The notes: generated from the sequence alone by a model not told the origin. DNA of 64,000 nt from Gordonia hirsuta DSM 44140 = NBRC 16056 (GCF_000333015.1 NZ_BANT01000022.1:62001-126000), one strand, 5' to 3'. Shown: positions 18,399 to 29,756, counted from the stretch's first letter. A program made the numbers and translations.

Positions 18399-19702
18399 TG
18401 CGGGCCGCACCGTTCCCGGACCTGGCCGACTTCGGCCGCGATCCCTGGTGGCTGATGCTGGCCAAGTCCCTGGCGATCTTCGGGTTCCTGGTGCTCACCG
18501 TCCTGGTGGCGATCCTGGCCGAACGCAAGATCATGGCCCGCATGCAGCGGCGGCTCGGACCCAACCGGGTCGGCTGGCACGGGATCCTGCAGAGTCTGGC
18601 CGACGGGGTCAAACTCGCCCTCAAGGAAGGCATCACCCCGGCCGGGGTGGACAAGGTGCTGTACCTGCTGGCTCCGATCATCGCGCTGGTGCCGGCGATC
18701 ATGGCGTTCGCGGTGATCCCGATGGGCCCGTCGGTCTCGGTCTTCGGCCACCACACCCCGCTGCAGCTGACGGACCTGTCGGTGGCGGTGCTCTACATCC
18801 TGGCGGTCACCTCGATCGGCGTCTACGGGATCGTGCTGGCCGGCTGGTCGTCGGGATCGACCTATCCGCTGCTGGGTGCGCTGCGCTCGACCGCGCAGGT
18901 GATCTCCTACGAGATCGCGATGGGACTGACCTTCGCCGCGGTCTTCCTGCTCTCGCACACCATGTCCACCTCCGGGATCGTCGCCGCGCAGCAGGGCCGC
19001 TGGTACGTGCTGGTGCTGCTGCCGTCCTTCGTCATCTACGCCATCTCGATGGTCGGCGAGACCAACCGGGCCCCGTTCGACCTGCCCGAAGCCGAAGGCG
19101 AACTGGTCGGCGGCTTCCACACCGAATACTCCTCACTCAAGTTCGCGATGTTCATGATGGCCGAATACATCAACATGGTGACGGTCTCGGCGCTGGCGAC
19201 CACGCTGTTCCTCGGCGGCTGGCAGGCACCGTGGCCGTTGAGCCTGTGGTCGGGGGCGAACTCGGGCTGGTGGCCGCTGCTGTGGTTCGTCGGCAAGGTG
19301 TGGGTGTTCTTGTTCGTCTTCATCTGGCTGCGCACCACGCTGCCGCGGTTGCGCTACGACCAGTTCATGGCCCTGGGCTGGAAGGTGCTGATCCCCTTCG
19401 CGCTGGGCTGGGTGCTGGTGGTGGCGATCCTGGCCCAGGCCACCCGCACGATGACCGCGACATCGGCCGGGCTGATCCTCGGTGCCGCCGGGCTGGTGGT
19501 GACCGCGGTGCTGCTGCGGGCGATCGGCCGCGTGGTCGCCGGTCCCTCGCAACCGCCGGGCACGCCCCCGGCACCGGAGGTGTTCGACGCCTTCGCCGGC
19601 GGCTTCCCGGTGCCGCCGCTGCCCGGACAGACCATCCCGGCCGGGCCCGTCGTTCCCGACGGCCCGGGCCCCACCACCGACAGGGAGGCCTCGCGTGCCT
19701 GA
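18398..19702 (+). CDS. nuoH: NADH-quinone oxidoreductase subunit H
   Basis: 434 residues with eight or nine membrane helices; the subunit that couples the quinone site to the membrane arm. [19 protein letters not shown] and [20 protein letters not shown] are diagnostic. The ATG at 18398 shares one base with the nuoG stop; GGAGG 8 nt upstream supports it over the GTG at 18395. A Pro-rich C-terminal tail of about 50 residues extends beyond the usual end. Confidence 0.95.
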   Translation: MRAAPFPDLADFGRDPWWLMLAKSLAIFGFLVLTVLVAILAERKIMARMQRRLGPNRVGWHGILQSLADGVKLALKEGITPAGVDKVLYLLAPIIALVPAIMAFAVIPMGPSVSVFGHHTPLQLTDLSVAVLYILAVTSIGVYGIVLAGWSSGSTYPLLGALRSTAQVISYEIAMGLTFAAVFLLSHTMSTSGIVAAQQGRWYVLVLLPSFVIYAISMVGETNRAPFDLPEAEGELVGGFHTEYSSLKFAMFMMAEYINMVTVSALATTLFLGGWQAPWPLSLWSGANSGWWPLLWFVGKVWVFLFVFIWLRTTLPRLRYDQFMALGWKVLIPFALGWVLVVAILAQATRTMTATSAGLILGAAGLVVTAVLLRAIGRVVAGPSQPPGTPPAPEVFDAFAGGFPVPPLPGQTIPAGPVVPDGPGPTTDREASRA

Positions 19703-20198
19703 GCTACCCAAGCCGATCGCCGGCTTCGGCCAGACCTTCTCGGCGATGTTCGCCGCGCCGGTCACCGAGCAGTACCCGGAGGAGAAGGCCCCGCCGGCCG
19801 CGCGCTACCACGGGCGCCACCAGCTGAACCGGTACGCCGACGGGCTGGAGAAATGCATCGGCTGCGAGCTGTGCGCCTGGGCCTGCCCAGCCGATGCCAT
19901 CTTCGTCGAGGGCTCCGAAAACACCGAGGAGCAGCGCTATTCCCCGGGTGAACGCTACGGCAGCGTCTACCAGATCAACTATCTGCGCTGCATCGGCTGC
20001 GGGCTGTGCGTGGAGGCCTGCCCCACCCGGGCGCTGACGATGACCGACGACTACGAGATGACCGGACCGACCCGGGCCGGAATGATCTATGAGAAGGATC
20101 AGCTGCTGGCGCCCCTCGAGGACGGGATGACCGCCCCGCCGCATCCGATGGCCCCGGGCACCCGGCCCGAGGACTACTACCGCGGGGACGTCACGTGA
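19695..20198 (+). CDS. nuoI: NADH-quinone oxidoreductase subunit I
   Basis: 167 residues, a TYKY-type ferredoxin subunit with two [4Fe-4S] clusters: [12 protein letters not shown] (Cys54, 57, 60, 64) and [12 protein letters not shown] (Cys99, 102, 105, 109). Passes electrons to NuoB. GTG start, overlapping nuoH by 8 nt. Confidence 0.96.
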   Translation: MPELPKPIAGFGQTFSAMFAAPVTEQYPEEKAPPAARYHGRHQLNRYADGLEKCIGCELCAWACPADAIFVEGSENTEEQRYSPGERYGSVYQINYLRCIGCGLCVEACPTRALTMTDDYEMTGPTRAGMIYEKDQLLAPLEDGMTAPPHPMAPGTRPEDYYRGDVT

Positions 20199-20953
20199 TC
20201 GCCGCCGAGGAACTGGTGCGCACCTCGACCGGCGAAGCCGTCACGTTCTGGGTGCTCGCGGTGATCGTCGTGGTCGGCGCACTCGGGGTGGTCCTGAGCC
20301 GCAAAGCCGTCTACTCGGCGGTGTTCCTGGCGATGACGATGATCGTGCTGGCCGTGTTCTACGTGGCCCAGGGCGCACTGTTCCTCGGTGTGGTGCAGGT
20401 GGTGGTCTACACCGGCGCGGTGATGATGCTGTTCCTGTTCGTCCTGATGCTGATCGGGGTGGACTCGGCCGATTCGCTGGTCGAGACGATCCGGGGCCAG
20501 CGCGTTCTGGGGGTGGGTCTGGGTGTGGGGTTCGCGATCATGGGGGTGGCCGCCCTGGGGACGGCGAGTCTGACCCCGTTCCGCGGAGCACCGCCCACCG
20601 GCACCGGCAATGCGCACGTACGGGCCCTGGCCGAGCTGATCTTCATCGACTACCTGTGGGCCTTCGAACTCACCGGTGCCCTGCTGATCACCGCGACCCT
20701 GGGTGCGGTGGTGCTGGCCCACCGTCAGCGCGTCGAGCCCAAACCCACCCAGCGGGACCTGGCGCTCGCCCGGGTCCGCAGCGGTGCGCGCATGACTCCG
20801 CTGCCGCCCCCGGGGGTGTACGCCCGGCACAACGCCGTCGATCTACCAGCCCGCGAACCCGACGGCTCCCCGTCGGCGCAGTCGGTCAATGCACTGCTGA
20901 CTCCTCGCGAGATCCCCGACAGCGGCCAGGCCCGGATTCAGGAGGGTCGATGA
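20195..20953 (+). CDS. nuoJ: NADH-quinone oxidoreductase subunit J
   Basis: 252 residues with five membrane helices in the first 180 ([37 protein letters not shown]). The conserved membrane core is followed by a polar C-terminal extension of about 75 residues, as in other actinobacterial NuoJ. GTG start overlapping nuoI by 4 nt. Confidence 0.94.
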   Translation: MIAAEELVRTSTGEAVTFWVLAVIVVVGALGVVLSRKAVYSAVFLAMTMIVLAVFYVAQGALFLGVVQVVVYTGAVMMLFLFVLMLIGVDSADSLVETIRGQRVLGVGLGVGFAIMGVAALGTASLTPFRGAPPTGTGNAHVRALAELIFIDYLWAFELTGALLITATLGAVVLAHRQRVEPKPTQRDLALARVRSGARMTPLPPPGVYARHNAVDLPAREPDGSPSAQSVNALLTPREIPDSGQARIQEGR

Positions 20954-21249
20954 ATCCGGCGAACTATCTGTTCCTGTCGGCGATCCTGTTCGCGATCGGC
21001 GCGGCCGGGGTGCTGCTGCGCCGTAACGCGCTGGTGGTGTTCATGTGCGTGGAGTTGATGCTCAACGCCGCCAATCTGGCGTTCGTCACCTTCGCCCGCA
21101 TGCACGCCAGCCTGGACGGGCAGGCGATCGCCTTCTTCACGATGGTGGTCGCCGCCGCCGAGGTGGTGGTCGGGCTTGCGATCATCATGATGATCTTCCG
21201 TGTCCGCAAGTCCGCGTCGGTCGACGACGCCGATCTGCTGAGGCGGTGA
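20950..21249 (+). CDS. nuoK: NADH-quinone oxidoreductase subunit K
   Basis: 99 residues, three membrane helices, MrpC-like. The two buried glutamates important for proton coupling are seen in [13 protein letters not shown] and [11 protein letters not shown]. Overlaps nuoJ by 4 nt. Confidence 0.95.
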   Translation: MNPANYLFLSAILFAIGAAGVLLRRNALVVFMCVELMLNAANLAFVTFARMHASLDGQAIAFFTMVVAAAEVVVGLAIIMMIFRVRKSASVDDADLLRR

Positions 21250-21254
21250 CCGCG

Positions 21255-23144
21255 ATGCTCTGGTGGCTGCCCGGACTACCGGCCTTGGGCGCCCTGCTGC
21301 TGCTGGTCGGCGGACGTCGCACCGACCGCTGGGGGCACCTGCTGGCCACCGCGCTGGCCGGCGCCTCGGCGGTGGTCGCGATCGTGGCGGCGGTGGCGAT
21401 GATCGGCCGCGACACCGCCGACCGGACGGTCCTGGCCCACGGCTGGCGCTGGATCACCGCCGGCGACTTCCACGTCGAGGCGGGGCTGCGGCTGGACCAG
21501 TTGTCGGTGTGCTTCGTGCTGCTGATCACCGTCGTCGGCACCCTGATCCACCTCTATTCGATCGGCTACATGGCCGCCGACCCGGACCGGCGCCGCTTCT
21601 TCGCCTACCTCAACCTGTTCCTGGCCGCCATGCTGGTGCTGGTGCTGGCCGACGGCTATCTGGGCATCTACCTGGGCTGGGAGGGTGTCGGTCTGGCCTC
21701 GTATCTGCTGATCGGCTTCTGGCAGCACAAGCCGTCGGCGGCCACGGCGGCGAAGAAGGCCTTCATCATCAACCGGGTGGGCGACGTCGGCTTCGTGATC
21801 GCCCTGATGGTCATGTTCGCCACCTTCGGTTCGGTCGGCTTCGGCCCGGTGTTCGACGGTGCCGCGGCCGCCGGAGAGGGCACGCTCAACGCGATCTGCC
21901 TGCTGCTGTTGCTGGCGGCCTGCGCCAAATCCGCGCAGGTCCCGCTGCAGGCCTGGCTGCTCGATGCGATGGAGGGCCCGACGCCGGTGTCGGCGCTGAT
22001 CCACGCAGCGACCATGGTGACCGCCGGGGTGTACCTGATCACCCGGTCGGCCCCGCTCTACGATCTGGCCCCCGGCGCTCAGACCGCCGTGATCGTGGTG
22101 GGCGCGGTGACCCTGCTGTTCGGTGCGGTCATCGGCTGCGCCAAGGACGACATCAAGAAGGCGCTGGCCGCCTCCACGATGAGCCAGATCGGCTACATGG
22201 TGCTGGCCGCCGGGCTGGGACCGGCCGGCTACGCCTTCGCCATCGCCCACCTGATCGCCCACGGCTTCTTCAAGGCCGGCCTGTTCCTGGGTGCCGGATC
22301 GGTGATGCACGCGATGGACGACGAGACCGATATGCGCCGCTACGGCGGTCTGGCACGGGTCATGCCGATCACCTTCGTCACCTTCGGTCTGGGGTATCTG
22401 GCGCTGATCGGCATTCCGCCGCTGTCGGGCTTCTTCACCAAGGACTCGATCATCGAGGCGGCGCTGGCCGCCGGCGGGGTGCGCGGTCCCCTGCTGTTCG
22501 TCGTGGCCGTCACCGGCGCCGGGCTGACCGCGTTCTACATGACCCGGGTGATGGTGATGACCTTCTTCGGGCAGCGTCGCTGGGAGGTCCCGGGGCGGCC
22601 CGCACCGCAACCGCGCGAGGCGCCGCCGACGATGACCTGGCCGATGATCGTGCTGGCCGTCGGCTCGGTGGGCGCCGGCGGGGCGCTGATCATCGGCGGC
22701 GGCCTGCAGCACTGGCTGGCCCCGGTGGTCGGGCAGGCCGAACACCGGCAGGCTCCGCTGCCGGCTGCGGCGGTCACCGTCCTGGTGCTGGTCTCGGTGC
22801 TGATCGGCGCCGGACTGGCCTGGCGCCGCTACCAGCTGACCCCGGTCGCTCCGGAGGCTCCCGCACAGGTGTCGGCGCTGACCCGCGCGGCGCGCCGCGA
22901 CCTGTACGGCGATGCGGTCAACGAAGGACTGTTCGCCGCCCCCGGGCAGCTGCTCACCCGTGCGCTGGTGACCGTCGAAGACGACGGCATGGCCCGGATC
23001 CCGGCCGAGGTCGGCGCCGGGGTCGACCGGATCTCCCGGCTCAGCCGTGGTCTGCAGAACGGTTTCGTGCGCTCGTATGCGGCGTCGATCCTGGTCGGCA
23101 CCCTGGCGATCGGTGTGATCGTGTGGGTGGTGAGCGCGCTGTGA
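21255..23144 (+). CDS. nuoL: NADH-quinone oxidoreductase subunit L
   Basis: 629 residues, the distal antiporter-like proton-pumping subunit, with about sixteen membrane helices and the long lateral helix at the C-terminus. [18 protein letters not shown] and the lysine-containing [16 protein letters not shown] are family signatures. A GTG at 21246 overlapping the nuoK stop is an alternative start; the ATG at 21255 leads directly into the first helix. Confidence 0.94.
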   Translation: MLWWLPGLPALGALLLLVGGRRTDRWGHLLATALAGASAVVAIVAAVAMIGRDTADRTVLAHGWRWITAGDFHVEAGLRLDQLSVCFVLLITVVGTLIHLYSIGYMAADPDRRRFFAYLNLFLAAMLVLVLADGYLGIYLGWEGVGLASYLLIGFWQHKPSAATAAKKAFIINRVGDVGFVIALMVMFATFGSVGFGPVFDGAAAAGEGTLNAICLLLLLAACAKSAQVPLQAWLLDAMEGPTPVSALIHAATMVTAGVYLITRSAPLYDLAPGAQTAVIVVGAVTLLFGAVIGCAKDDIKKALAASTMSQIGYMVLAAGLGPAGYAFAIAHLIAHGFFKAGLFLGAGSVMHAMDDETDMRRYGGLARVMPITFVTFGLGYLALIGIPPLSGFFTKDSIIEAALAAGGVRGPLLFVVAVTGAGLTAFYMTRVMVMTFFGQRRWEVPGRPAPQPREAPPTMTWPMIVLAVGSVGAGGALIIGGGLQHWLAPVVGQAEHRQAPLPAAAVTVLVLVSVLIGAGLAWRRYQLTPVAPEAPAQVSALTRAARRDLYGDAVNEGLFAAPGQLLTRALVTVEDDGMARIPAEVGAGVDRISRLSRGLQNGFVRSYAASILVGTLAIGVIVWVVSAL

Positions 23145-24655
23145 CCGCCGTGCCCTGGCTGACCGTGCTGTGGCTCATTCCCGCCGCCGCCTCCCTCGCC
23201 GTGCTCGCGGTGCCGGCGCATCGGGCCGATACCGCCAAGGCACTGGCCCTGGGCGCCTCGGTGGTCACCGCGGTGTGGGCGGTGCTGGTGGCGGTGCGGT
23301 TCTCCGCGGCCGGACCGCGGTTCCAGCTGATCGAGGACGTCAGCTGGATCCCGGCGATCGGCGCCAGCTATTCGCTGGCCCTGGACGGGATCGGGCTGGC
23401 CCTGCTGCTGCTGACCGCGCTGCTGGCGCCGGTGCTGATCGGGGCCGGCTGGCACGAGGCCGACATCAGCGGCCGGACCACCGCGCGCGGCACCCACACC
23501 TTCTTCGCCCTGCTGCTGGCGACCGAGGCGATGGTGCTGATCAGCTTCGTGGCCACCGATGTGCTGCTGTTCTACATCGTCTTCGAGGCGATGCTGATCC
23601 CGATGTACTTCCTGATCGGCGGGTACGGCACCGGCCCGAACGCCTCGAGGGCGGCGGTCAAGTTCTTGCTGTACAACCTGCTGGGCGGGCTGGTGATGCT
23701 GGCCGCGGTGATCGGGCTGTACGTGGTGACCACCCGCAGCGGACCGGGCACCTTCTCGCTGAGCGCCATCGGCGAGCTGGTCCGGGGCGACGGGCTGGCG
23801 GCGTCGTCGTCGACCCTGAATCTGCTTTTCCTGGGTTTCCTGTTCGCGTTCGCGGTTAAGGCGCCGCTGTGGCCGTTGCACAGCTGGCTGCCCGACGCGG
23901 CGGTGGCCGCCACACCGGCCAGTGCGGTGCTGATGATGGCGGTGATGGACAAGGTCGGCACCTTCGCGATGCTGCGCTTCTGTCTGGAACTGTTCCCGGA
24001 GGCGTCGGCGACCTTCGCGCCGGTGATCTGTGTGCTGGCGGTGATCTCGGTGATCTACGGGGCGATCGTGGCCATCGGCCAGACCGACCTGATGCGGCTG
24101 ATCGCCTACACCTCGATCTCGCATTTCGGGTTCATCGTGCTCGGCATCTTCGCGCTGACCGCGCAGGGTCAGGCCGGGTCGACGCTGTACATGGTCAACC
24201 ACGGCATCTCCACGGCGGCGCTGTTCCTGATCGCCGGATTCCTGGTGACCCAGCGCGGCAGCAGGCGCATCGCCGACTACGGCGGCACCGCGAAGGTGGC
24301 CCCGGTCCTGGCCGGCACCTTCCTGGTGGCCGGACTGGCGACCCTGTCCCTGCCCGGGCTGGCCCCGTTCATCAGCGAGTTCCTGGTGCTCATCGGCACC
24401 TACGTGCGCTATCCGGTGGCCGCCGTGGTGGCTTCGGTCGCGCTGGTGCTCTCGGCGCTGTACATCCTGTGGACCTATCAGCGCATGTTCGGCGGACCGG
24501 CGCACCAGCCCGGACCGATCCGCGACCTGGATCTGCGTCAGCGCACCGTCGCCGGAGTCCTGATCGCCGCACTGCTGGTGCTGGGCCTGTTCCCCGGTCT
24601 GATTCTGGACTTCGTGGACCCGGCCGTGAGCTACTTCTCCGGGAGCCTCCGATGA
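23141..24655 (+). CDS. nuoM: NADH-quinone oxidoreductase subunit M
   Basis: 504 residues, the second antiporter-like pumping subunit. The charged residues of the pump are in place: Glu in [20 protein letters not shown] and Lys in [21 protein letters not shown] start overlapping nuoL by 4 nt. Confidence 0.95.
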   Translation: MTAVPWLTVLWLIPAAASLAVLAVPAHRADTAKALALGASVVTAVWAVLVAVRFSAAGPRFQLIEDVSWIPAIGASYSLALDGIGLALLLLTALLAPVLIGAGWHEADISGRTTARGTHTFFALLLATEAMVLISFVATDVLLFYIVFEAMLIPMYFLIGGYGTGPNASRAAVKFLLYNLLGGLVMLAAVIGLYVVTTRSGPGTFSLSAIGELVRGDGLAASSSTLNLLFLGFLFAFAVKAPLWPLHSWLPDAAVAATPASAVLMMAVMDKVGTFAMLRFCLELFPEASATFAPVICVLAVISVIYGAIVAIGQTDLMRLIAYTSISHFGFIVLGIFALTAQGQAGSTLYMVNHGISTAALFLIAGFLVTQRGSRRIADYGGTAKVAPVLAGTFLVAGLATLSLPGLAPFISEFLVLIGTYVRYPVAAVVASVALVLSALYILWTYQRMFGGPAHQPGPIRDLDLRQRTVAGVLIAALLVLGLFPGLILDFVDPAVSYFSGSLR

Positions 24656-26307
24656 TCGCCGCCGGCGCGAGTGCGCCGAGCATCGCCTACTTCGCGCTGT
24701 CGCCGATGCTGATCGTCTTCGGTGTGGCGGTGGCCGCCGTGGTGGTCGAGGCCGTCATGATCGGCCGCGCCCAGCACCGGCACACCGTGCAGCTGGTGCT
24801 GGCGCTGAGCGGGCTGGCCGCGGCACTGGGCATGCTGATCGCCGTGGCCGTGGCCGTGGCCGGCGACGGGACCGGGCAGTCACTGATGTCGGGGGCGGTG
24901 GTGATCGACGGTCCGGCCCTGTTCGGCCAGGGTGTGGTGCTGCTGGTGGCGCTGGGGGCGGTGGCCTTCATGGGCGAGCGGCGCCTGGACCGGGTGTGGG
25001 CTCCGCTGGAGGTCAAGACCGCCGGCGGAGCGCCGGTCATCCTCGGTGAGACCGGGACACCGGCCGTGCACCAGGAGGGTCCGGCCGATGCCTTCACCCC
25101 GGCCGCGGCCACCGTGCCCGGCTCTCCGGAAGAACTGGCGGCCGCCCGCGCCCAGACCATCACCACCGAGGTGTTTCCACTGGCCTTGTTCGCCGTCGGC
25201 GGGATGCTGCTGTTCGGTGCGTGCGGGGATCTGCTGACCATGTTCATCGCCCTGGAGGTGCTGTCGCTGCCGCTGTATCTGCTGTGCGGTCTGGCCCGGC
25301 GCCGGCGGCTGCTGTCGCAGGAGGCCTCGCTCAAGTACTTCCTGCTCGGCGCGTTCGCCTCGGCGATCTTCCTGTTCGGCGCGGCCTTCGCCTACGGCGC
25401 CACCGGATCGCTGAACCTGGCCGAGATCGGTGAGGCGATCGCCTTCGGCCACGCCGACCGCACACTGGCGCTGATCGCCACGGTGCTGGTGGTGGTCGGC
25501 CTGTTGTTCAAGGTCGGCGCCGTCCCGTTCGGTTCCTGGGTGCCCGACGTCTACCAGGGCGCCCCCACCCCGGTCTCGGCGCTGATGGCCTCGGCCACCA
25601 AGGTGGCCGCCTTCGGCGCACTGCTGCGGGTGCTGCACGTGGCGTTCCCGGCTCTGGAACCGGACTGGCGGGTGGCGCTGGGGATCATCACCCTGGCCAC
25701 GATGGTGCTGGCCACGTTCATGGCGGTGACCCAAACCGATCTCAAACGCATGCTCGCCTACTCCTCGGTCTCGCACGTCGGGTTCGCCCTCACCTCGGCG
25801 ATCACTCTGGGCTCCGCCGGGGTGGCGGCGACGCTGTTCTATCTGGGTGCCTACGCCTTCGCCGCCTTCGGCGCCTTCGCATTGCTGGCAGTGGTCCGCG
25901 ATTCCGCCGGGCGGGAGGAGGCCGCGTTGTCGTCCTGGTCGGGTCTGGGCCGGCGCAGCCCGATGGTCGGTCTGCTGATGTCGCTGTTTCTGCTGTCGTT
26001 CGCCGGGATCCCGTTGACCAGTGGTTTCATCGGGAAACTGGTCGCCTTCGCCGCGGCAGGCGCCGACGGTGCGTGGGTCCTGGTGATCGCCGGTGTGCTC
26101 GCCAGTGCCGTGGCGGCCTGGTTCTACGTCCGGGTGATCGTGTCGATGTTCTTCGCCACCACCGCCGAGCCGGCCCCGGTGGTGGGCGCCCCCAGTCCGC
26201 TGACCACGGTGCCGATCGGGGTGTGTGCCGCGGTGACCGGGATCCTCGGTTTCTTCCCGCAGCCGCTGCTGGCGCTGGCCGAGGCGGCATCGTCGTTCCT
26301 GGGCTGA
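24652..26307 (+). CDS. nuoN: NADH-quinone oxidoreductase subunit N
   Basis: 551 residues, the third antiporter-like subunit and last gene of the operon. FIALEVLSLPLYLLCGL and GSWVPDVYQGAPTPVSALM are diagnostic. A polar insertion at residues about 115-170 between helices (rich in Ala, Pro, Glu) is longer than in E. coli. No strong hairpin terminator is seen in the 67 nt that follow. Confidence 0.95.
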   Translation: MIAAGASAPSIAYFALSPMLIVFGVAVAAVVVEAVMIGRAQHRHTVQLVLALSGLAAALGMLIAVAVAVAGDGTGQSLMSGAVVIDGPALFGQGVVLLVALGAVAFMGERRLDRVWAPLEVKTAGGAPVILGETGTPAVHQEGPADAFTPAAATVPGSPEELAAARAQTITTEVFPLALFAVGGMLLFGACGDLLTMFIALEVLSLPLYLLCGLARRRRLLSQEASLKYFLLGAFASAIFLFGAAFAYGATGSLNLAEIGEAIAFGHADRTLALIATVLVVVGLLFKVGAVPFGSWVPDVYQGAPTPVSALMASATKVAAFGALLRVLHVAFPALEPDWRVALGIITLATMVLATFMAVTQTDLKRMLAYSSVSHVGFALTSAITLGSAGVAATLFYLGAYAFAAFGAFALLAVVRDSAGREEAALSSWSGLGRRSPMVGLLMSLFLLSFAGIPLTSGFIGKLVAFAAAGADGAWVLVIAGVLASAVAAWFYVRVIVSMFFATTAEPAPVVGAPSPLTTVPIGVCAAVTGILGFFPQPLLALAEAASSFLG

Positions 26308-26362
26308 CGACGCCGCCGCCGGGATGAAAGCGCACTGGCACACCTCGCACTGGCCCACCCCC

Positions 26363-26368
26363 TAGGGT
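26363..26368 (+). promoter_or_regulatory. -10 box, leaderless, of the oxygenase gene
   Basis: TAGGGT ends exactly 6 nt before the ATG at 26375, which places the likely transcription start on the A of the start codon. This gives the gene its own promoter separate from nuo. Confidence 0.4.
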
Positions 26369-26374
26369 GGAGCC

Positions 26375-27373
26375 ATGACGTTGACCGAGCTGCCCATCGT
26401 CGACCTGTCCCTGGTCGATACCGACCCGGTGGCCTTCCGCCACGCGCTGCGCTCTGCCACCCACGAGGTCGGCTTCTTCTACCTCGTCGGTCACGGTATC
26501 GACCGTGCCGTCCGGGACCGGCTGCTGGACACCGCGCGTGACTTCTTCGCCATGGCCGACACCGAGAAGTTCAGTGTCGAGATGCTGGCCAGCCCGCAGT
26601 TCCGTGGATACACGCGGTTCGGCGGTGAATACACCCAGGGCGCGGTCGACTGGCGCGAGCAGATCGATCTGGGCGCCGAATACCCTCCGCTGGATGCCGG
26701 TGAGGACGCCCCGGCGTTCCTGCGCCTGGACGGCCCGAATCTGTGGCCCCTGCAGCTGCCCGAGTTCCGCGAGGTGATCACCGACTGGCAGCAGCGCTGC
26801 AGCGCGCTGGGGATGACTCTCATGCGCCAGTGGGCGCTGAGCCTGGGCTCACCCGAAGACGTGTTCGACGCCGCCTTCGCCGACCGGCCGTCGACGCTGC
26901 TGAAGCTGGTGCGCTACCCCGGCCGCGAGGAGGCCGCCGACCGGCAGGGCGTCGGGGCGCACAAGGATCCGGGGGTGCTGACCCTGTTGCTGGTGGAGCC
27001 GGGCAAGGGCGGGTTGCAGGTGGAGTACGACGGCACCTGGATCGATGCCCCGCCGGTCGAGGACGCATTCGTGGTGAACATCGGCGAGTTGATGGAATAC
27101 GCCACCGACGGCTACCTGAAGGCCACCATGCACCGGGTCCAGTCGCCGCCGGCGGGCACCGAACGGCTGTCGGTGCCGTTCTTCTTCAATCCGGCGCTCA
27201 GTTCGACGATGCCCAAGATCGCACTGCCGCCGGAGCTGGCCGCCCACGCCCCCGGTGTCACCGACGATCCGGACAACCCGATCTCGGGCACCTTCGGCGA
27301 GAACATGCTCAAGGCCCGGCTGCGGGCGCACCCCGATGTGGCCGCGCGCCATCACGCCGACCTGCTGGACTGA
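26375..27373 (+). CDS. Isopenicillin N synthase-family 2-oxoglutarate/Fe(II) oxygenase
   Basis: 332 residues. The iron ligands His196, Asp198 (AHKDPGVLTLLL) and His253 (MHRVQSP) and the 2-oxoglutarate-binding Arg264/Ser266 (ERLSVPFFFNP) are present in the double-stranded beta-helix core; the N-terminal DIOX_N region (VDLSLVDTDPVAFRHALR, GFFYLVGHG) is typical of the isopenicillin-synthase-like group. Members hydroxylate or desaturate diverse small molecules; the substrate here cannot be predicted. It is monocistronic and convergent with the enoyl-CoA hydratase gene. Confidence 0.85.
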   Translation: MTLTELPIVDLSLVDTDPVAFRHALRSATHEVGFFYLVGHGIDRAVRDRLLDTARDFFAMADTEKFSVEMLASPQFRGYTRFGGEYTQGAVDWREQIDLGAEYPPLDAGEDAPAFLRLDGPNLWPLQLPEFREVITDWQQRCSALGMTLMRQWALSLGSPEDVFDAAFADRPSTLLKLVRYPGREEAADRQGVGAHKDPGVLTLLLVEPGKGGLQVEYDGTWIDAPPVEDAFVVNIGELMEYATDGYLKATMHRVQSPPAGTERLSVPFFFNPALSSTMPKIALPPELAAHAPGVTDDPDNPISGTFGENMLKARLRAHPDVAARHHADLLD

Positions 27374-27415
27374 CCCCGTCACCGCACGGCGCTCGGCCGG
27401 CGCGGCCGGTCCCGG

Positions 27416-28183
27416 TCAGATGTCGTCGAAGGAGCCGCCGCGACCCTTGCCGCCGGCAAAGCGCGCGGCACCGGTGAGACCGTCGCGACTCAGCGAGGTC
27501 ATGCCGATCGCGTATTCGCCCAGCAGCGCCGTCGGCTCGTCCTGCGACCATTGGCTGCGCGCCGACCGCCGGTCACCGCGCATGCAGGTCTGCGGCATGC
27601 GGGCGATGTCTTTGGCCAGCTCGACCGCCGCCTCCCGTGCGGTACCGGACGGCACCACCCGGTTGACCAGCCCGATGTCCAGTGCTTCGGCCGCTTCTAC
27701 GGGACGGCCGGTCAGGATCAGGTCCATCGCGCGGCTGTGCCCGATCAGCCGGGGCAGCCGGATGGTGCCGCCGTCGATCAAGGGCACTCCCCACCGCCGG
27801 CAGAAGACGCCGAGCGTCGCATCGTCGTCGGCCACCCGCAGATCGCACCACAGGGCCAGTTCCAGACCACCGGCCACAGCATGGCCGTTGATCGCGGCGA
27901 TCACCGGTTTGTCCAGATCCAGGCGCGTCGGACCCATCGGCCCGTCGCCCTCGGGGGTCAGCGGATTGCTGCGTTCGGTCCCGACCCCCTTGAGGTCGGC
28001 GCCGGCGCAGAACGACGGTCCGTCGCCGGCCAGCACCGCGACCTTCGCATCGGAGGCCTCGAACTCGCGGAAGGCCGCCGCCAGCTCCCGGGACATGGGC
28101 CCGTCGACGGCGTTGTGCCGATCGGGGCGGGCCATGACGACGATCAGGACGTCGCCGTCGCGTTCCACACGGACATCACTCAT
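27416..28183 (-). CDS. Enoyl-CoA hydratase/isomerase family protein
   Basis: 255 residues, crotonase fold. The CoA-binding and oxyanion-hole motifs are visible: FCAGADLKGVG and the ING-HAVAGGLELAL block, with VADDDATLGVFCRRWGVPLIDGG after it. The usual second catalytic Glu region reads RRWGVPLIDGG, so hydratase activity on an unusual substrate is possible. It overlaps the acyl-CoA synthetase gene by 4 nt, so the ligase product is probably its substrate: a small beta-oxidation-like unit under control of the divergent TetR protein. Confidence 0.85.
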   Translation of the reverse strand: MSDVRVERDGDVLIVVMARPDRHNAVDGPMSRELAAAFREFEASDAKVAVLAGDGPSFCAGADLKGVGTERSNPLTPEGDGPMGPTRLDLDKPVIAAINGHAVAGGLELALWCDLRVADDDATLGVFCRRWGVPLIDGGTIRLPRLIGHSRAMDLILTGRPVEAAEALDIGLVNRVVPSGTAREAAVELAKDIARMPQTCMRGDRRSARSQWSQDEPTALLGEYAIGMTSLSRDGLTGAARFAGGKGRGGSFDDI

Positions 28184-29706
28184 TTGGACGCCTCCCACAG
28201 CGGCTCCCGCAGCGCGCGGCGCAAGATCTTGCCGACCGCCGATTTCGGAATGGCCTCGACCAGATGCACGGTCTTGGGCGCCTTGTGCGCGGCGATCAGG
28301 CCGCGGACGTGCTCGATCAGCTCGGACTCGGAGACCTGCGCCCCCGGCGCCACCACGACGAAGGCGGTGACCGCCTCCACCCACTTCTCGTCCGGGGCGC
28401 CGACCACCGCGCATTCGGCCACGCCCGGATGCGAGGCGAGCGCATCCTCGACTTCGCGCGGATAGACGTTGTAGCCCCCGGTGATGATCATGTCGCTGGT
28501 GCGGTCGACCAGGTGCAGGTAGCCGCGCTCGTCGAAGCGCGCCAGATCCCGGGTCTTGATCCACCCGTCGGGGGTGAACGTGGCGGCGTTGAGCTCGTCG
28601 GCATCGAAGTAGCCGGCCATCTGGAAGGGCGCACGCAGCGTGATCTCGCCGATCTCCCCGCGCGGCACCTCCCGGCCGTCGTCGTCGAGCAGTGTCAACT
28701 CCACATCGGTCGACGGCATCCCGCAGGCACCCCACAGTGAGCGGTCGGCATGTGCCTGCTCGTCCAGCGCGGCGATCACCAGCGGGGCCTCGGTCTGGCC
28801 GTAGTACTGGGCCAGGATCGGCCCGAACGCCTCGATGGAGCGTTCCAGGACAGGCGCGGGCATGGGGCTGGCCCCGTAAATCACCTTGCGCAGCGAACTC
28901 AGGTCGGCGTCGGCGAGGACGCCGGTGCTCAGCAGCATGGCGAACATCGTGGGCACCAGGTTGATCTCGGTGACCCGGTAGCGGGCGATCGCGGCCGCGA
29001 ACGAGGCCGGTTCGAAGCCGGGCAGAATCGCTGAGGCTCCGCCGCGCACCCAGTACGGAAGAACAAAGGTGCCGCTGGCATGGATCAACGACGCCGCATG
29101 CAGCATCACCGAATCGTGGCGCGGGTCCAGTAGATTGGCCAGGATGTTGGTGCAGATCGCCCCGTACGAGCCCTGGGTGTGGATGACCGCCTTGAGTTTT
29201 CCGGTGGTGCCGGAGGTGTAGAGCAGCAGCGTCGGGTCGTCCGGCGAGAGCTCGACGTCCGGTTCACCGATCGGGCCGTCGGCCGGCTCCAGCAGATCGG
29301 CGATGCCCTCCGCCTGCGCACCCAGGCCCAGAATCTGCAGTCCGTCGATCCGGCCGGCGAGTTCGGTCGCCCGCTCGATCAGCGACGCGTCCGCCACGAC
29401 GACGCTGGCGCGCGAACCCTCGACCATTGCCGCGTGCTCGTCCAGGGACAGGCGGGCGTTGAGCGGCACCCGCACCACCCCGGTCTTGATCGCCGCGAAA
29501 TCCATCGGCACCGAGTTCAGGCCGTTGTTCACCAGCAGCGCGACGTGGGCCCCCTTCTGCACCCCGGCCGCCAGCAGATGGTGGGCGATGAGATTGGCGC
29601 GGTCGTTGACCTGTTGGAAGGTCAGGGTGTCGTCGCCGACGTAGATCGCGGGCGAGTCGGCGTGCGCCGTCGCTCCGCGAAGGATATGGGTGGCTGCCAT
29701 CGCCAT
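28180..29706 (-). CDS. Acyl-CoA synthetase (FadD-type, AMP-forming)
   Basis: 508 residues of the ANL superfamily: activates a carboxylate to acyl-AMP and then acyl-CoA. LLYTSGTTGKLKAVI (P-loop), YYGQTEAPLVI, DGWIKTRDLARFDERGYL, ITGGYNVYPREVED and the catalytic lysine in PKSAVGKILRRALRE are all present. Chain-length preference is not visible. Translation is coupled to the downstream hydratase (ATGA overlap), and the promoter region carries a palindrome shared with the divergent TetR gene. Confidence 0.88.
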   Translation of the reverse strand: MAMAATHILRGATAHADSPAIYVGDDTLTFQQVNDRANLIAHHLLAAGVQKGAHVALLVNNGLNSVPMDFAAIKTGVVRVPLNARLSLDEHAAMVEGSRASVVVADASLIERATELAGRIDGLQILGLGAQAEGIADLLEPADGPIGEPDVELSPDDPTLLLYTSGTTGKLKAVIHTQGSYGAICTNILANLLDPRHDSVMLHAASLIHASGTFVLPYWVRGGASAILPGFEPASFAAAIARYRVTEINLVPTMFAMLLSTGVLADADLSSLRKVIYGASPMPAPVLERSIEAFGPILAQYYGQTEAPLVIAALDEQAHADRSLWGACGMPSTDVELTLLDDDGREVPRGEIGEITLRAPFQMAGYFDADELNAATFTPDGWIKTRDLARFDERGYLHLVDRTSDMIITGGYNVYPREVEDALASHPGVAECAVVGAPDEKWVEAVTAFVVVAPGAQVSESELIEHVRGLIAAHKAPKTVHLVEAIPKSAVGKILRRALREPLWEASK

Positions 29707-29732
29707 GTCTGACTCCTGTCGCTCATCCGAGC

Positions 29733-29756
29733 AAAACAGATCTTTTGGTCTGTTTT
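29733..29756. promoter_or_regulatory. Probable TetR operator between fadD and tetR
   Basis: A perfect 8-bp inverted repeat AAAACAGA (29733-29740) and TCTGTTTT (29749-29756) with an 8-nt spacer, in the 71-nt gap between divergent genes. It is an AT-rich island in GC-rich DNA. Its place fits autoregulation by the TetR protein and repression of fadD-echA, relieved by an acyl-CoA (inference). Confidence 0.7.

Noticed and set aside
21263-23140. Long open frame overlapping nuoL in another frame
   Set aside because: It runs into the nuoM frame by chance; only the part after 23141 is a real gene (nuoM).
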